Made by a program: the position numbers and the translations under genes. A stretch of DNA of 64,000 nucleotides, taken from NCBI RefSeq assembly GCF_029854195.1, contig NZ_CP122960.1, positions 1 through 64,000 on the forward strand, in the 5' to 3' direction. Below the pieces are notes generated by a model. The model saw only the letters and a program-made list of their open reading frames with translations. It was not told where the DNA came from and searched no databases. This document shows positions 33,006 to 41,416 of the stretch, in pieces. Within the stretch, counting starts at the first letter, position 1, and each line of letters begins with the position of its first letter. Origin of the DNA: Amylibacter sp. IMCC11727. GTDB taxonomy: Bacteria > Pseudomonadota > Alphaproteobacteria > Rhodobacterales > Rhodobacteraceae.

Positions 33006-33051
33006 ATTGAAAATCCTCGTGTCGGTGGTTCGATTCCGCCCCCGGGCACCA
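33006..33051 (+). repeat. attR: duplicate of tRNA-Phe 3' end
   Basis: Forty-six bases identical to 15775-15820. The 5' part of the tRNA is missing here, so this is not a functional tRNA gene. It ends island 1 and lies 31 bases from the stop of the next integrase. Confidence 0.93.
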
Positions 33052-33082
33052 CTTAAATCTTTGATATAATTGAGTTTGCCGC

Positions 33083-34198
33083 TCATTCTTGATCCTCACT
33101 TTGGTCAGGTTTGACGCTTTTCAGCGAAGGTTTGACAATCTTTGCGCGCCTTTCGTTCTCTTTTTCCAGTGTCGCCATGGTTTCGCGGTTCTTTTCGGCA
33201 AGGTTTGCCGAGCGGGAATAGTGCCGCGCCATAGATGGTGTCTTCTGTCCTAGAAGGTCGGCGATGCGGCGTTCATCAAGGCCAGCTTCACGAAGTGTAG
33301 TGGCTACGGTGTGCCGCAGCCCTTTGAGCGTCAGGCCCGGCGCGATCAATCCTTCCTCCTCAAGCTTGATCTTGAAACGGTGCCAAACCGTTGAAAAGCC
33401 ATTGTAAGTCCACGCTTCACCTCGTGAACTCGCAAGAACCGTTTCGGCCTCATGCTCTGGAAACGAGTTTAACGCTGCCTGCAAAGTGGGGCTGATAGGA
33501 ATAGCGACCTCTTCGCCGGTCTTACCGCGCACGCCCCAGATTGTATCTTCGTCAATCTGATCTTTGCGCAATTTGAGCGCGTCTGTTGGATCAAGACCAG
33601 TGTTCATCATCAGAGCAAGGGCCACACGCACATGCGGCTTTGCCCGGGGTAGAACGCAATCTCGTTCCTCAATGCTCCATGGCCTATTCGCATAAGCTTG
33701 ATCACGCGGGCGGCGCTTGGGTATCACGTCTTTGGCGTAATTGGCGGCTATCAAGCCCTTGGGGATGTTGTAACGAAAAACTTCACTCAACAGCGTGCGC
33801 ACCATGTTTGCCCGCCGCCATCCAATTTTCTTTGCGGCCTTGTCATGGATGCCTGAAACGAGTGGGGTGTCGATCACATGGATGGGCGTGCCTTTGATCG
33901 GCTCAAGGAAGTCAGCGCATTTGCGGTAGTCGCGACGAGTGGCTTCAGCGAGGTTTTGAAAGTGTTCGGTTTCGAAATACGTCTGAACGAGTGCGCCAAG
34001 GGTGCCAGCTTTCGGTGCCTGCGCCTTTTGGGCCTCTGCAATGGCCCGGATCGTTTCGCACTCTGCGAAGAACTCCGCAGAACCGATTGGGGACTTCTCA
34101 ATGTCAATCTTGTGGCCCGTGGCGCGGTGGTAACAACGCGTTTTTCCATGCCGGTCCTTGAAAATCTTGAACCCTTTGACGCGCATTTGGGTCATCAA
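33083..34198 (-). CDS. Tyrosine integrase with altered Arg I
   Basis: A 371-residue phage-type integrase with an arm-binding N-terminus and a catalytic domain ending near ARHYSRSANLAEKNRETM, where Tyr is the nucleophile. The RH box is TLKGLRHTVATTL. The first catalytic Arg is expected in the TGL-R-P position, but here the sequence reads MMNTGLDPTDALKLRKDQ, with Asp in place of Arg. The usual third His is also unclear. It could be impaired, or a variant. Its stop lies 31 bases from attR. Confidence 0.85.
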   Translation of the reverse strand: MMTQMRVKGFKIFKDRHGKTRCYHRATGHKIDIEKSPIGSAEFFAECETIRAIAEAQKAQAPKAGTLGALVQTYFETEHFQNLAEATRRDYRKCADFLEPIKGTPIHVIDTPLVSGIHDKAAKKIGWRRANMVRTLLSEVFRYNIPKGLIAANYAKDVIPKRRPRDQAYANRPWSIEERDCVLPRAKPHVRVALALMMNTGLDPTDALKLRKDQIDEDTIWGVRGKTGEEVAIPISPTLQAALNSFPEHEAETVLASSRGEAWTYNGFSTVWHRFKIKLEEEGLIAPGLTLKGLRHTVATTLREAGLDERRIADLLGQKTPSMARHYSRSANLAEKNRETMATLEKENERRAKIVKPSLKSVKPDQSEDQE

Positions 34199-34431
34199 AG
34201 TCGACCCAGGATGTCATCTCGCGTTTCAGTCATCGCCCCTGATTTCACACCGTCGATCCATAGGTCGATATCTTTCCGATCCCAAAGCAGCGTGCCCTCC
34301 TTCAATTCAACCGGGCGCACCGGGCAAGCCGCCTTGAAGTGCTTCACTGGCAAGCCAGAATAGCTTGCGGCCTCGGATTGCTTCATCATGCGCTTGTCGA
34401 TCACACTGATATTGAGATTGGTCGTAGCCAT
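34195..34431 (-). CDS. AlpA-like excisionase
   Basis: A 78-residue protein with a winged-helix-like AlpA/excisionase pattern (MMKQSEAASYSGLPVKHFKAACPVRP, then LLWDRKDIDLWID). Its stop overlaps the integrase start by 4 bases, and it probably acts as the directionality factor of the integrase. Confidence 0.75.
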   Translation of the reverse strand: MATTNLNISVIDKRMMKQSEAASYSGLPVKHFKAACPVRPVELKEGTLLWDRKDIDLWIDGVKSGAMTETRDDILGRL

Positions 34432-34446
34432 TGCTTTTGTCCCCCG

Positions 34447-34659
34447 TCAGTTTGCAGCCGTTCTCTCGCTTTCACAGCTTTTGACTTTGGTCGCGTTCCT
34501 CTGGAACCGTTCCCAACCACTCATCGTCAGTCGCTTGGTCTTCGACGATATTTCTATGAACTCCAAACGCCCATCGTTCATGAGCGCGCGAATTTGCGCA
34601 GGGCTAAGACCAACGATCTCGCTGAGTTGCTTCGGTGAAAGCAGCCGTTCTTGTTCCAA
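34447..34659 (-). CDS. HTH_17-type DNA-binding protein
   Basis: A 70-residue protein (LLSPKQLSEIVGLSPAQIRALMNDGRLEFIEI) with the helix-turn-helix of phage and island excisionases. It is 15 bases upstream of the AlpA-like gene and probably in the same operon. Confidence 0.75.
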   Translation of the reverse strand: MEQERLLSPKQLSEIVGLSPAQIRALMNDGRLEFIEISSKTKRLTMSGWERFQRNATKVKSCESERTAAN

Positions 34660-34797
34660 AATGGTCTCCTTTACTGATGGTTGTCTGGAATCGCTTGTTT
34701 TGAGTCATCCTGCATGGTCAGATAACAAAATAAACCCAAATTTGTCATTTTTTGCATATTTGCTAAAAAATGCACATTCGTCAACTGGGAACCACAC
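34660..34797. promoter_or_regulatory. Divergent promoter between HTH and XRE genes
   Basis: An AT-rich gap with TTTTTGCATATTTGC followed by AAAAAATGCA (about 34748-34774). Two TGCA cores form an inverted arrangement, as expected for an autoregulated XRE repressor. Confidence 0.5.
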
Positions 34798-35220
34798 GTG
34801 GCGCAAAAAACGTCTGATATGTTCATTGGCATCGGGGCCAGGCTTGCGATTACGCGCAATGAAACTGGCTTGTCTCAGACAGACATGGCCAAGAAAATTG
34901 GTGTCTCGCTGCGGGCTTACCACAGCTATGAAAAAGGTGAGCGCGGCTTGCCGATTGAGGCGTTGGTGTTGCTCGAAGAAAAATTCAATGTCGATGTAAA
35001 CTGGATTCTTCTCGGAACGAAGGCCGCGCGTGTTGAGCACGACATCGACGCACTTGAAGAGTTCGAAACCTCGCTTGATCGGTTCCTGGTCGAACAAGGC
35101 ATCAGAATCAAAAGCGAAAAGCGCGGGGCCATTGTCGGGCGCTGGTATCGGTCGCTAACCGATGGAAAAGAGGTCCCAATCGAAGACGTTCATACGTGGA
35201 TCGAATTGCTGAAGGAGTAG
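34798..35220 (+). CDS. XRE-family repressor of island 2
   Basis: A 140-residue protein with an N-terminal HTH_3 domain (IGARLAITRNETGLSQTDMAKKIGVSLRAYHSYEKGERGL) and a C-terminal helical part for dimerisation. It is divergent from the excisionase operon, the classic place for a repressor of an integrated element. The GTG at 34798 is the first start; an ATG at 34819 is equally reasonable. Confidence 0.82.
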   Translation: MAQKTSDMFIGIGARLAITRNETGLSQTDMAKKIGVSLRAYHSYEKGERGLPIEALVLLEEKFNVDVNWILLGTKAARVEHDIDALEEFETSLDRFLVEQGIRIKSEKRGAIVGRWYRSLTDGKEVPIEDVHTWIELLKE

Positions 35221-35223
35221 ACT

Positions 35224-35544
35224 ATGAGGTTCTCTAACATTCCGCACATGCAGCGGCAAAAACTGGCCATTCTGGAGCGGGTGCGACATGATGTTGGCCG
35301 CTTCACCAATCCTGTTTTCAATGCCTTTTTGATCGCTGCGGCAGTCTATCTACCCTGCTATGCTAAGCTCATGCTTTTCTCAACATCTGGCACGCTCGAT
35401 CCGCTGAATGTGCTCCTCGCATTGTCCTCAATTGCCATTGTTCTGATTACGCCCGCATTTGCGCTGGCTGCTGCTGTTGAGGTCTATTTCGCTCGTCGAA
35501 TAGCCAATGCGTCTTGGGCCTCCGAGACGATCGAATTTGCATAA
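35224..35544 (+). CDS. Hypothetical two-TM membrane protein
   Basis: A 106-residue protein with two hydrophobic segments (about 35-57 and 66-88), FLIAAAVYLPCYAKLML and VLLALSSIAIVLITPAFALA. It starts 3 bases after the XRE gene's stop and is probably cotranscribed. No family is recognised. Confidence 0.65.
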   Translation: MRFSNIPHMQRQKLAILERVRHDVGRFTNPVFNAFLIAAAVYLPCYAKLMLFSTSGTLDPLNVLLALSSIAIVLITPAFALAAAVEVYFARRIANASWASETIEFA

Positions 35545-35880
35545 GACCTGCGCTTGATACTTACAAACAATTAGAGCGTCGGATGCAGTTGACGATTTCA
35601 TCAGGATTTTGCCGCAAAACAGACAAACCGGACCTTCGTGAAGAATGCAGCGAAGGTGTCGAAAGAGCCCAGAGTCCTAGATTCTGCACGCCACGCAAAT
35701 GACCTGAATCCGCTGCACAAAGCTGTCGTTCGACCTTTTTCAGCCCCGATTTAAGGGGAAGCTCACGCCGCCGCCGAGTTTTCCCGAAAGCGGCCACTGC
35801 TTGCTGGCCTCCGTCGCGTGACAAAATGTTGTCAGTACGCAAATGCAAATACACGAATTTGTGTGAAGCGAAGATTCTTA
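35545..35880. other. Intergenic region, no gene seen
   Basis: 336 bases between the mobility genes and the first metal-linked promoter. Several short ORFs exist in both strands but none has a recognisable product or good ribosome site. The area around 35600-35800 could hold decayed gene remnants. Confidence 0.4.
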
Positions 35881-35911
35881 TTGAACCTCCAGTTGGTGTA
35901 GGTTGTACCTG
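35881..35911 (+). promoter_or_regulatory. MerR-type promoter before L,D-transpeptidase
   Basis: -35 TTGAAC and -10 TACCTG lie 19 bases apart, longer than the normal 17, as in promoters remodelled by MerR-family activators. The spacer contains an imperfect dyad, with AACCTCCAG opposed to GTGTAGGTT. The ATG of the downstream gene is at 35973. Confidence 0.65.
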
Positions 35912-35972
35912 TCTTATGGAGCATGCGGCACATAATACGCAAATTGACTATTAGGACGGAGACAAGTTCAAC

Positions 35973-36635
35973 ATGTTGACAAGACGCCATTTCATCGCAA
36001 CCACGACTGCTCTTTTTTCAGCCCCGCTGGCGTCGCCCGCTTTCGCCAACACATGGCCATCTGCGTCGCAAAAGGCTACCTGGGACGCGCAAGTTACTCC
36101 AGAAAACTTCGTTCTTGAGACATCTAACCCATGGGATCTTGCACCGCGTTTCCTGCCGCAACGGGTCGAGGCGCGGGATGGGCTGGTGCCTGGCGATATC
36201 CACGTCGATGCTGTCGCAAGATACCTCTACCACATCGAAGAAGGTGGCACGGCGATGCGATACGGCGTCGCGATTGCGCGCGGCAATCTTTATGAACCGG
36301 GCACCTATACGGTGCGCCGTCTGGTTGAGTGGCCGCATTGGACACCCACCCAATCAATGATCGAGCGTGACCCTGTGAACGCCCAGTGGGCTGACGGCAT
36401 GGAGCCAGGTCCGACAAATGCCCTCGGCTCCCGTGCGATTTACCTCTACGTGGGCCAGCGTGATACGTATCTACGTATTCATGGCACGCCTCACCCCAGA
36501 TCGATTGGGGGCCGCGCGAGTTCAGGCTGTGTTCGGATGGTGATGGCGCATATCAATGCGCTTTATCCAAATGTCGAAATGGGTTCGACTGTATATCTTT
36601 ACTCCGCTTCGGATAGCGTGCTCTCAACTAGCTGA
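35973..36635 (+). CDS. YkuD-type L,D-transpeptidase, exported
   Basis: A 220-residue protein with a twin-arginine-like signal peptide (MLTRRHFIATTTALFSAPL). The catalytic YkuD domain has the His in YLRIHGTPHPRSIGG and the nucleophile Cys in ASSGCVRMV. L,D-transpeptidases form 3-3 peptidoglycan crosslinks or attach proteins to the wall. It is preceded by a MerR-type promoter, so wall modification may be part of the metal response. Confidence 0.87.
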   Translation: MLTRRHFIATTTALFSAPLASPAFANTWPSASQKATWDAQVTPENFVLETSNPWDLAPRFLPQRVEARDGLVPGDIHVDAVARYLYHIEEGGTAMRYGVAIARGNLYEPGTYTVRRLVEWPHWTPTQSMIERDPVNAQWADGMEPGPTNALGSRAIYLYVGQRDTYLRIHGTPHPRSIGGRASSGCVRMVMAHINALYPNVEMGSTVYLYSASDSVLSTS

Positions 36636-36705
36636 CAGTCAAAGCATCGTCGATCACAGCAAACGAATGAAAATGGCTCTGATGAATTTAGGGCCGTTTT
36701 CGTTG

Positions 36706-36981
36706 TTACGTCTCAGCGGGCTGTTGAATGCAAATGTGACGGCTATCAGAGGTCCTGAGTGGCAGAGGTGTTCTTTCAACCGGGCCATTGTGCATGTACC
36801 AAAAGCAATTGTCGTCGGGGCGCAGGAAGGCCGACATAATGTCCTGATTGGGCCCTGCAATTGCAATCACTTCCTCAGGTATAGAACGTGTCGGGCTTGC
36901 GGCTTCAGGCTCGGTCATGGTGACCGCGCAAGCGCTCACGAGCGGTATAAGTGTGAATACGGCTGCACTTCGCTTGATCAT
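36706..36981 (-). CDS. Small lipoprotein
   Basis: A 91-residue protein with a lipoprotein signal (MIKRSAAVFTLIPLVSAC, lipobox LVSAC). The mature part is short, with a Cys (DNCFWYMHNG) and ends CIQQPAET. No family is recognised. The ATG at 36981 follows GGAGCC; an in-frame upstream ATG at 37068 lacks the signal peptide. It is convergent with the L,D-transpeptidase gene. Confidence 0.65.
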   Translation of the reverse strand: MIKRSAAVFTLIPLVSACAVTMTEPEAASPTRSIPEEVIAIAGPNQDIMSAFLRPDDNCFWYMHNGPVERTPLPLRTSDSRHICIQQPAET

Positions 36982-37157
36982 CTTTTGGCTCCATTTACCT
37001 GAATATTGTTGCTTCGCTGATATGATGAAAGCCATACGATATTCAAGCTTTCCCGCCGTCGGCCTCAAAACTTGCTCCGGCGCGATGTTCGAAGGTGACT
37101 ATTTGAGGCAGGTTTTCGCGGTTCAAACGAAAATCGGACGCGTTGTCATTTTTCTTC

Positions 37158-37188
37158 TTGAAGCTCTAGTTGCTGTAGCTCGTATCCT
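37158..37188 (+). promoter_or_regulatory. MerR-type promoter before P-type ATPase
   Basis: -35 TTGAAG and -10 TATCCT are 19 bases apart. The spacer has the dyad GCTCTAG and CTGTAGC, resembling CadR, ZntR and PbrR operators. The start codon follows 33 bases downstream of the -10. Confidence 0.75.
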
Positions 37189-37220
37189 AATCAAAATAGT
37201 CGCGAATCTGAGGATAACTC

Positions 37221-39563
37221 ATGCCACACGATGCTGCTCATCATGATCACGATCATGCCGCTTCTTCGCCTGATACAGGCACAAGTTGCTGCGGTGGTGA
37301 TGCTGTTCCGCCAACGCAAGTCAGCGCCTCCGACGGGCGTAGTTTCCACGTCAGCGGTTTGGACTGCGCGGAAGAGGTCTCGATCCTCAACCGCGTCGTC
37401 GGACCAAAGGTCGGTGGAGCGGAGTACCTCGCCTTTGATGTTATCAACGCGCGCATGACGGTTCTGGATGGTGGGACGAACCCGTCGTCGAAACAGATTA
37501 TTGATTTGGTTGCTTCAACAGGCATGACGGCTAAGCCGTGGGATGCCGAGGACGCCAGCGCCGATCAGGCTGCACATTTGAAGAAACAAAAGCAGTTTAC
37601 GATGTTGAGCGGAGGCTTTTGGGCGGCGGGGTTCATTTACCACCTCGTTGAAACCGGGATTGGCGGGGCCATCGGCATCTTTGCCGGCCATGGGGAATCC
37701 GCGATGCCAATGGCGGAGGTTGCCTTGTTCGCTGGCGCAATTCTATTCGGTGTGTGGCTGGTGGCACCTAAAGCATGGTCGTCTGCGCGCCGGATCTCTC
37801 CTGATATGAACCTGTTGATGGTGGTTGCCGTTGCCGGTGCCATTGGGCTTGGAGAATTCTTTGAGGCCGCAACTGTTGCGTTTTTCTTCTCACTCTCGCT
37901 CTATCTTGAAAGCTGGAGCGTCGGGCGGGCACGCAATGCTGTCTCGGCGCTTCTCGACCTCGCGCCTGCGACGGCGCGGGTAATAAACGAGGATGGGTCT
38001 GAGACGGATATTCCCGCCGCGGCCGTCGCTGTCGGAACCAAGTTCATCGTGCGCGGTGGGGACCGCATTCCCCTGGACGGAGAAGTTGTCGGCGGGGCGG
38101 GAGCTGTCGATCAGGCGCCCATTACGGGTGAAAGCGCTTTGGTGCCAAAAGAGGCGGGCGACGATGTTTACGCGGGCACCATCAATGGTGAGGGCACGTT
38201 GACCGTACGGGCAACGATGGCCGCGTCTGACACGGTTCTGTCCAAGATCATTCGCATGGTTGGCGATGCACATTCGCGTCGCGCTGAGGTCGAACAATGG
38301 GTGACAAAGTTCGCCCGCATTTACACTCCAGTTGTGATGGTGTTTGCCATTTTCATTGCCTTAATCCCGCCACTTGTCGCGGGCGGCGACTGGGGCTTTT
38401 GGTTCTATAACGCGCTGGTTTTGCTGGTCATCGCCTGTCCATGTGCCTTGGTGATCTCGACCCCAGTGTCCATTGTTGCATCGCTTGCGGCATCCGCCCG
38501 AAATGGTGTGCTGATCAAAGGCGGGGCCTATGTCGAAGCCCCCGGGCGCACCACTGCGTTGGCAATGGACAAGACCGGTACGATCACCATGGGTGAGCCC
38601 GAGGTTGCGGCCATTTATCCGCTTGGTGGCACAACCGAAGCCGAATTGATGGCACGGGCCGTGGCCCTCGAAGCGCGTTCCTCACATCCTCTAGCACGGG
38701 CTATCCTTGGCCGTGCAGAGCGGGACGGAATAAAAATCGTCGCCGCCGAGGATACCCGAACCGTCCCTGGGCGCGGCCTTGAGGGTCAAATGGGCGGTCA
38801 GTCCATCTGGCTCGGCTCAGACCGGTTTGCCGAGGAAAAGGGTCTTGGCGGGAATATTCCGGCTGATCTGCGCAATCAGATCGAAGGCGCTGGAAGCACG
38901 CTTGTGGCGATCGGTGATGCAAACGGCGTCAACGGCGTTCTCGAACTGCGCGACCGGATCCGGCCAGATGCCAAGGGCATTGTCGCGCGTTTGCACGCAC
39001 AAGGTGTCAAAAAGATCGTGATGCTGACCGGCGACAACGCGGCCACGGCAAGAGCAGTGGCTGCCGAGGTGGGCATAGATGAGGTGCGGGCCGAACTCCT
39101 TCCCGAGGATAAGGTCACGGCCATCGAAGAACTGGTGGCGCAATATACGACCGTCGCGATGATCGGGGACGGAGTGAACGACGCACCGGCAATGGCGCGT
39201 GCGCATTACGGCATAGCAATGGGCGCAGTTGGGTCGGATGCTGCGATTGAAACGGCAGACATTGCTTTGATGACGGACGATATTGGCAAACTTCCATGGC
39301 TGATCGGGCATTCGCGCAGGACCATGTCGATCATCAAACAGAACATCGGGCTGTCCCTTGCAACCAAGGCCGTCTTCGTCGTGGCGACTGCCTTCGGTAT
39401 GGCATCCATGTGGGGCGCGATTGCGGCAGACGTCGGGGTCTCGCTTCTCGTTGTCGCCAACGCCTTGCGATTGATAGGAGCACGCGACGGCGACCAAGGA
39501 CCGCGCAGCGGAGAGCAAGTTGGCGAGGAAATGGCAAAAGGCGCGCTGGCACACGGCCATTGA
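37221..39563 (+). CDS. P1B-type heavy-metal ATPase (Zn/Cd/Pb class)
   Basis: A 780-residue metal-exporting ATPase. The N-terminus is His-rich (AAHHDHDHAA) with a CC pair, followed by one HMA-like domain with SGLDCAEE at about 45-52. The transmembrane CPC lies at residues 406-408 (ACPCALV), and the phosphorylated Asp is in DKTGT at about 450. GDGVNDAPA completes the soluble core. The CPC and Asp-Cys HMA motif favour Zn2+, Cd2+ or Pb2+ over Cu+. GAGGATAACTC precedes the ATG. Confidence 0.93.
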   Translation: MPHDAAHHDHDHAASSPDTGTSCCGGDAVPPTQVSASDGRSFHVSGLDCAEEVSILNRVVGPKVGGAEYLAFDVINARMTVLDGGTNPSSKQIIDLVASTGMTAKPWDAEDASADQAAHLKKQKQFTMLSGGFWAAGFIYHLVETGIGGAIGIFAGHGESAMPMAEVALFAGAILFGVWLVAPKAWSSARRISPDMNLLMVVAVAGAIGLGEFFEAATVAFFFSLSLYLESWSVGRARNAVSALLDLAPATARVINEDGSETDIPAAAVAVGTKFIVRGGDRIPLDGEVVGGAGAVDQAPITGESALVPKEAGDDVYAGTINGEGTLTVRATMAASDTVLSKIIRMVGDAHSRRAEVEQWVTKFARIYTPVVMVFAIFIALIPPLVAGGDWGFWFYNALVLLVIACPCALVISTPVSIVASLAASARNGVLIKGGAYVEAPGRTTALAMDKTGTITMGEPEVAAIYPLGGTTEAELMARAVALEARSSHPLARAILGRAERDGIKIVAAEDTRTVPGRGLEGQMGGQSIWLGSDRFAEEKGLGGNIPADLRNQIEGAGSTLVAIGDANGVNGVLELRDRIRPDAKGIVARLHAQGVKKIVMLTGDNAATARAVAAEVGIDEVRAELLPEDKVTAIEELVAQYTTVAMIGDGVNDAPAMARAHYGIAMGAVGSDAAIETADIALMTDDIGKLPWLIGHSRRTMSIIKQNIGLSLATKAVFVVATAFGMASMWGAIAADVGVSLLVVANALRLIGARDGDQGPRSGEQVGEEMAKGALAHGH

Positions 39564-39629
39564 TCGGTGAAAGGCAACGCTGTATCCGATAGGCACAACG
39601 AACCTCCAAAGAAGAGGCATAGGGCAGTG

Positions 39630-40139
39630 ATGATAACAAGATTACCGAGACGGCTTTTCCTATCTGGTGCGGTGGCTACATTCTTGGCCGGATGCGCCAA
39701 CAAATTCAGGTCGTACACTGGCCCTGATGTGACACGCCTGCGCCTCTACAAATCTCAACGACTGCTCGTTCTCGATGGCGCGCAGGGTGTGTTGCGCACT
39801 TTCCCGGTCGGGCTTGGTTTTGCCCCCGAAGGACACAAGCAATTCGAGGGCGACGGACGCACGCCCGAAGGAACCTACACCATCGATCGCCGAAATCCCG
39901 AGAGCCTGTTTCATCTCTCAATAGGCATTTCTTACCCCAATGCCGAAGACCGTGCTTTCGCGGCTGCTCAGAGCCGGTCTCCAGGGGGTGATATCTTTAT
40001 CCACGGTGGCCCGAGGCGGGGCATTGATCCGACAAATAAGCAGGACTGGACCGCAGGATGTATTGCGGTCACCGATCGGCAGATTGAAGAGATTTATGCC
40101 ATGGTGCGCGATGGAACGCCCATCGACATTTATGCCTGA
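39630..40139 (+). CDS. Lipoprotein L,D-transpeptidase
   Basis: A 169-residue protein with a lipoprotein signal ending LAGC. The YkuD domain shows FIHGGPRRGID (catalytic His) and WTAGCIAVTD (nucleophile Cys). It is the second wall-crosslinking enzyme in this region. The ATG at 39630 begins the signal peptide; a longer frame back to 39567 has no signal peptide. Its end overlaps the convergent lspA gene by 10 bases. Confidence 0.88.
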   Translation: MITRLPRRLFLSGAVATFLAGCANKFRSYTGPDVTRLRLYKSQRLLVLDGAQGVLRTFPVGLGFAPEGHKQFEGDGRTPEGTYTIDRRNPESLFHLSIGISYPNAEDRAFAAAQSRSPGGDIFIHGGPRRGIDPTNKQDWTAGCIAVTDRQIEEIYAMVRDGTPIDIYA

Positions 40140-40597
40140 AAACGTGCCCTCCGCAGCGGATACAACAAAAGTACCCCCACGCCACACACGACAAATACAT
40201 CGGCAAGGTTGAAGGCCGGCCAATACAGGCCAGCGATGTGGAAGCTCAGAAAGTCGGTAACGGCTTGAAATCGGAAGCGATCTACGACGTTACCGAGTGC
40301 GCCGCCAATGATAGCACCAAGCGCGACAGCTTCGATGTGATTGTCGCTGCGAAAAAGCATCACGCCGAGAACAGTGCATATCACGAGCGCCAATGCCGAC
40401 AGTCCCCACCAAGGCATGCCCCCGAACATCCCGAAGCTAACCCCATCATTTTGAACATACACAAGGTCGAAAATGGGTAAGATTTGAATGCCGGTGGCAA
40501 ACGAGGATGCGTTGTCCATGACAAAGAACTTCGTGACTTGATCCACGAAAAGAGCGATCAACACTGTAGTCAGGCTGGGAAGGATGAATATCTTCAT
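40130..40597 (-). CDS. lspA: Lipoprotein signal peptidase (LspA)
   Basis: A 155-residue inner-membrane aspartic peptidase with four membrane helices. It has FVDQVTKFF, VQNDGVSFGMF, GGALGNVVDR and AFNLADVFV, which contain the two catalytic Asp. It removes signal peptides from lipoproteins. It is the last gene of the metal operon; in the Cupriavidus pbr system a similar LspA (PbrC) accompanies a P-type ATPase, which supports a Pb/Zn link here. Confidence 0.92.
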   Translation of the reverse strand: MKIFILPSLTTVLIALFVDQVTKFFVMDNASSFATGIQILPIFDLVYVQNDGVSFGMFGGMPWWGLSALALVICTVLGVMLFRSDNHIEAVALGAIIGGALGNVVDRFRFQAVTDFLSFHIAGLYWPAFNLADVFVVCGVGVLLLYPLRRARFQA

Positions 40598-40603
40598 CGT
40601 TTT

Positions 40604-41416
40604 TTACCCGAGCCAGACGTCCAAAAACAGCATGATGACCAAGCCGATCGCAAGGCCGAGCGTGGCCTTGTTCTGATGACCGCTTCGGTGGGTTTCAGGA
40701 ATGATCTCGTGACTGATAACGTAGAGCATCGCGCCTGCCGCAAACGCCAAACCCCAAGGGAGAAGCGGTTCCGAGATCGTGATGATCCCCGCACCCAAAA
40801 GTCCGCCAATGGGTTCAACCATGCCAGTTAATGCGGCGATCCCCCAAGCCCGGACTTTCGAATACCCTTCGCCGAGCAGTGACACCGCGACGGCCAGACC
40901 TTCGGGCGCATTCTGCAGCCCGATCCCGATGGCAAGCGGCATACCGCCTGACACACCGTCTGCGCCAAAGCCGACGCCCACCGCCAGCCCTTCGGGAAAG
41001 TTGTGGATCGTGATGGCGATGATGAACAACCACACCCTGCGGAGCGATGCTGCCTCAGGCCCTTCGCGACCTGTGCTGAAATGCTCATGCGGTAGTTTCT
41101 CGTTCATGAGTGCCACGGCACCCATCCCAAGAAGGATCGCAATACACACAATTGCGGCCGGTGCTGCCTCGTTCACATATCGCAATTCAGCCGCATCAAG
41201 AGCAGGAATAATCAGCGAAAAGAAGGATGCAGCAAGCATCACGCCCGCCGCGAAACCAAGTGACAGGTCTCGGGTAGCGCGAGACGGCACGCGACCAAAA
41301 AGCACGGGTATTGCGCCAATGGCCGTCATTGAGCCTGCGGCAAGACTACCCAGAAATCCGAGCATAATAGGGGAGAGAGTGTCCAAATTCAGATCTTTCG
41401 TTTCAAATGGCTTCAA
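40604..41416 (-). CDS. ZIP-family metal transporter
   Basis: A 270-residue transporter with about eight membrane helices. HNFPEGLAVGVGFG (helix IV) and NAPEGLAVAVSLLGEG (helix V) are the ZIP signatures with metal-binding His and Glu. ZIP proteins usually import Zn or other divalent metals, yet this one is inside an export and detoxification operon. It could supply metal for the maturation proteins, or be an exporter-type GufA relative. Its start overlaps the DUF411 stop by 4 bases. Confidence 0.87.
   Translation of the reverse strand: MKPFETKDLNLDTLSPIMLGFLGSLAAGSMTAIGAIPVLFGRVPSRATRDLSLGFAAGVMLAASFFSLIIPALDAAELRYVNEAAPAAIVCIAILLGMGAVALMNEKLPHEHFSTGREGPEAASLRRVWLFIIAITIHNFPEGLAVGVGFGADGVSGGMPLAIGIGLQNAPEGLAVAVSLLGEGYSKVRAWGIAALTGMVEPIGGLLGAGIITISEPLLPWGLAFAAGAMLYVISHEIIPETHRSGHQNKATLGLAIGLVIMLFLDVWLG

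Larger units (their letters stand above)
15821..33051. mobile_element. Integrated island 1 at tRNA-Phe (about 17.2 kb)
   Basis: Bounded by the 46-bp attL and attR copies. It contains a tyrosine integrase (20014), a catalytic-domain-only recombinase (21667), a Rep-like HUH protein (24386), an AAA+ ATPase (25523), a direct repeat and iterons, and two paralogous HxlR cargo modules at its ends. No capsid, packaging, relaxase or type IV secretion genes are recognisable, so it looks like a plasmid-like or satellite-like replicating island rather than a full prophage or a self-transmissible ICE. Confidence 0.85.
33052..35544. mobile_element. Start of a second island; right end not found
   Basis: Directly beyond attR is a second integrase with AlpA-type and XRE regulators, a normal left-end layout for an island that had used the same tRNA. 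The metal-resistance genes that follow may be its cargo. I did not find a third copy of the tRNA end, so the right boundary is unknown; 35544 is only where the recognisable mobility genes stop. Confidence 0.6.

Noticed and set aside
33006..33051. A second tRNA-Phe gene
   Set aside because: Only the 3' 46 bases are present; the acceptor 5' strand and D-arm are absent.
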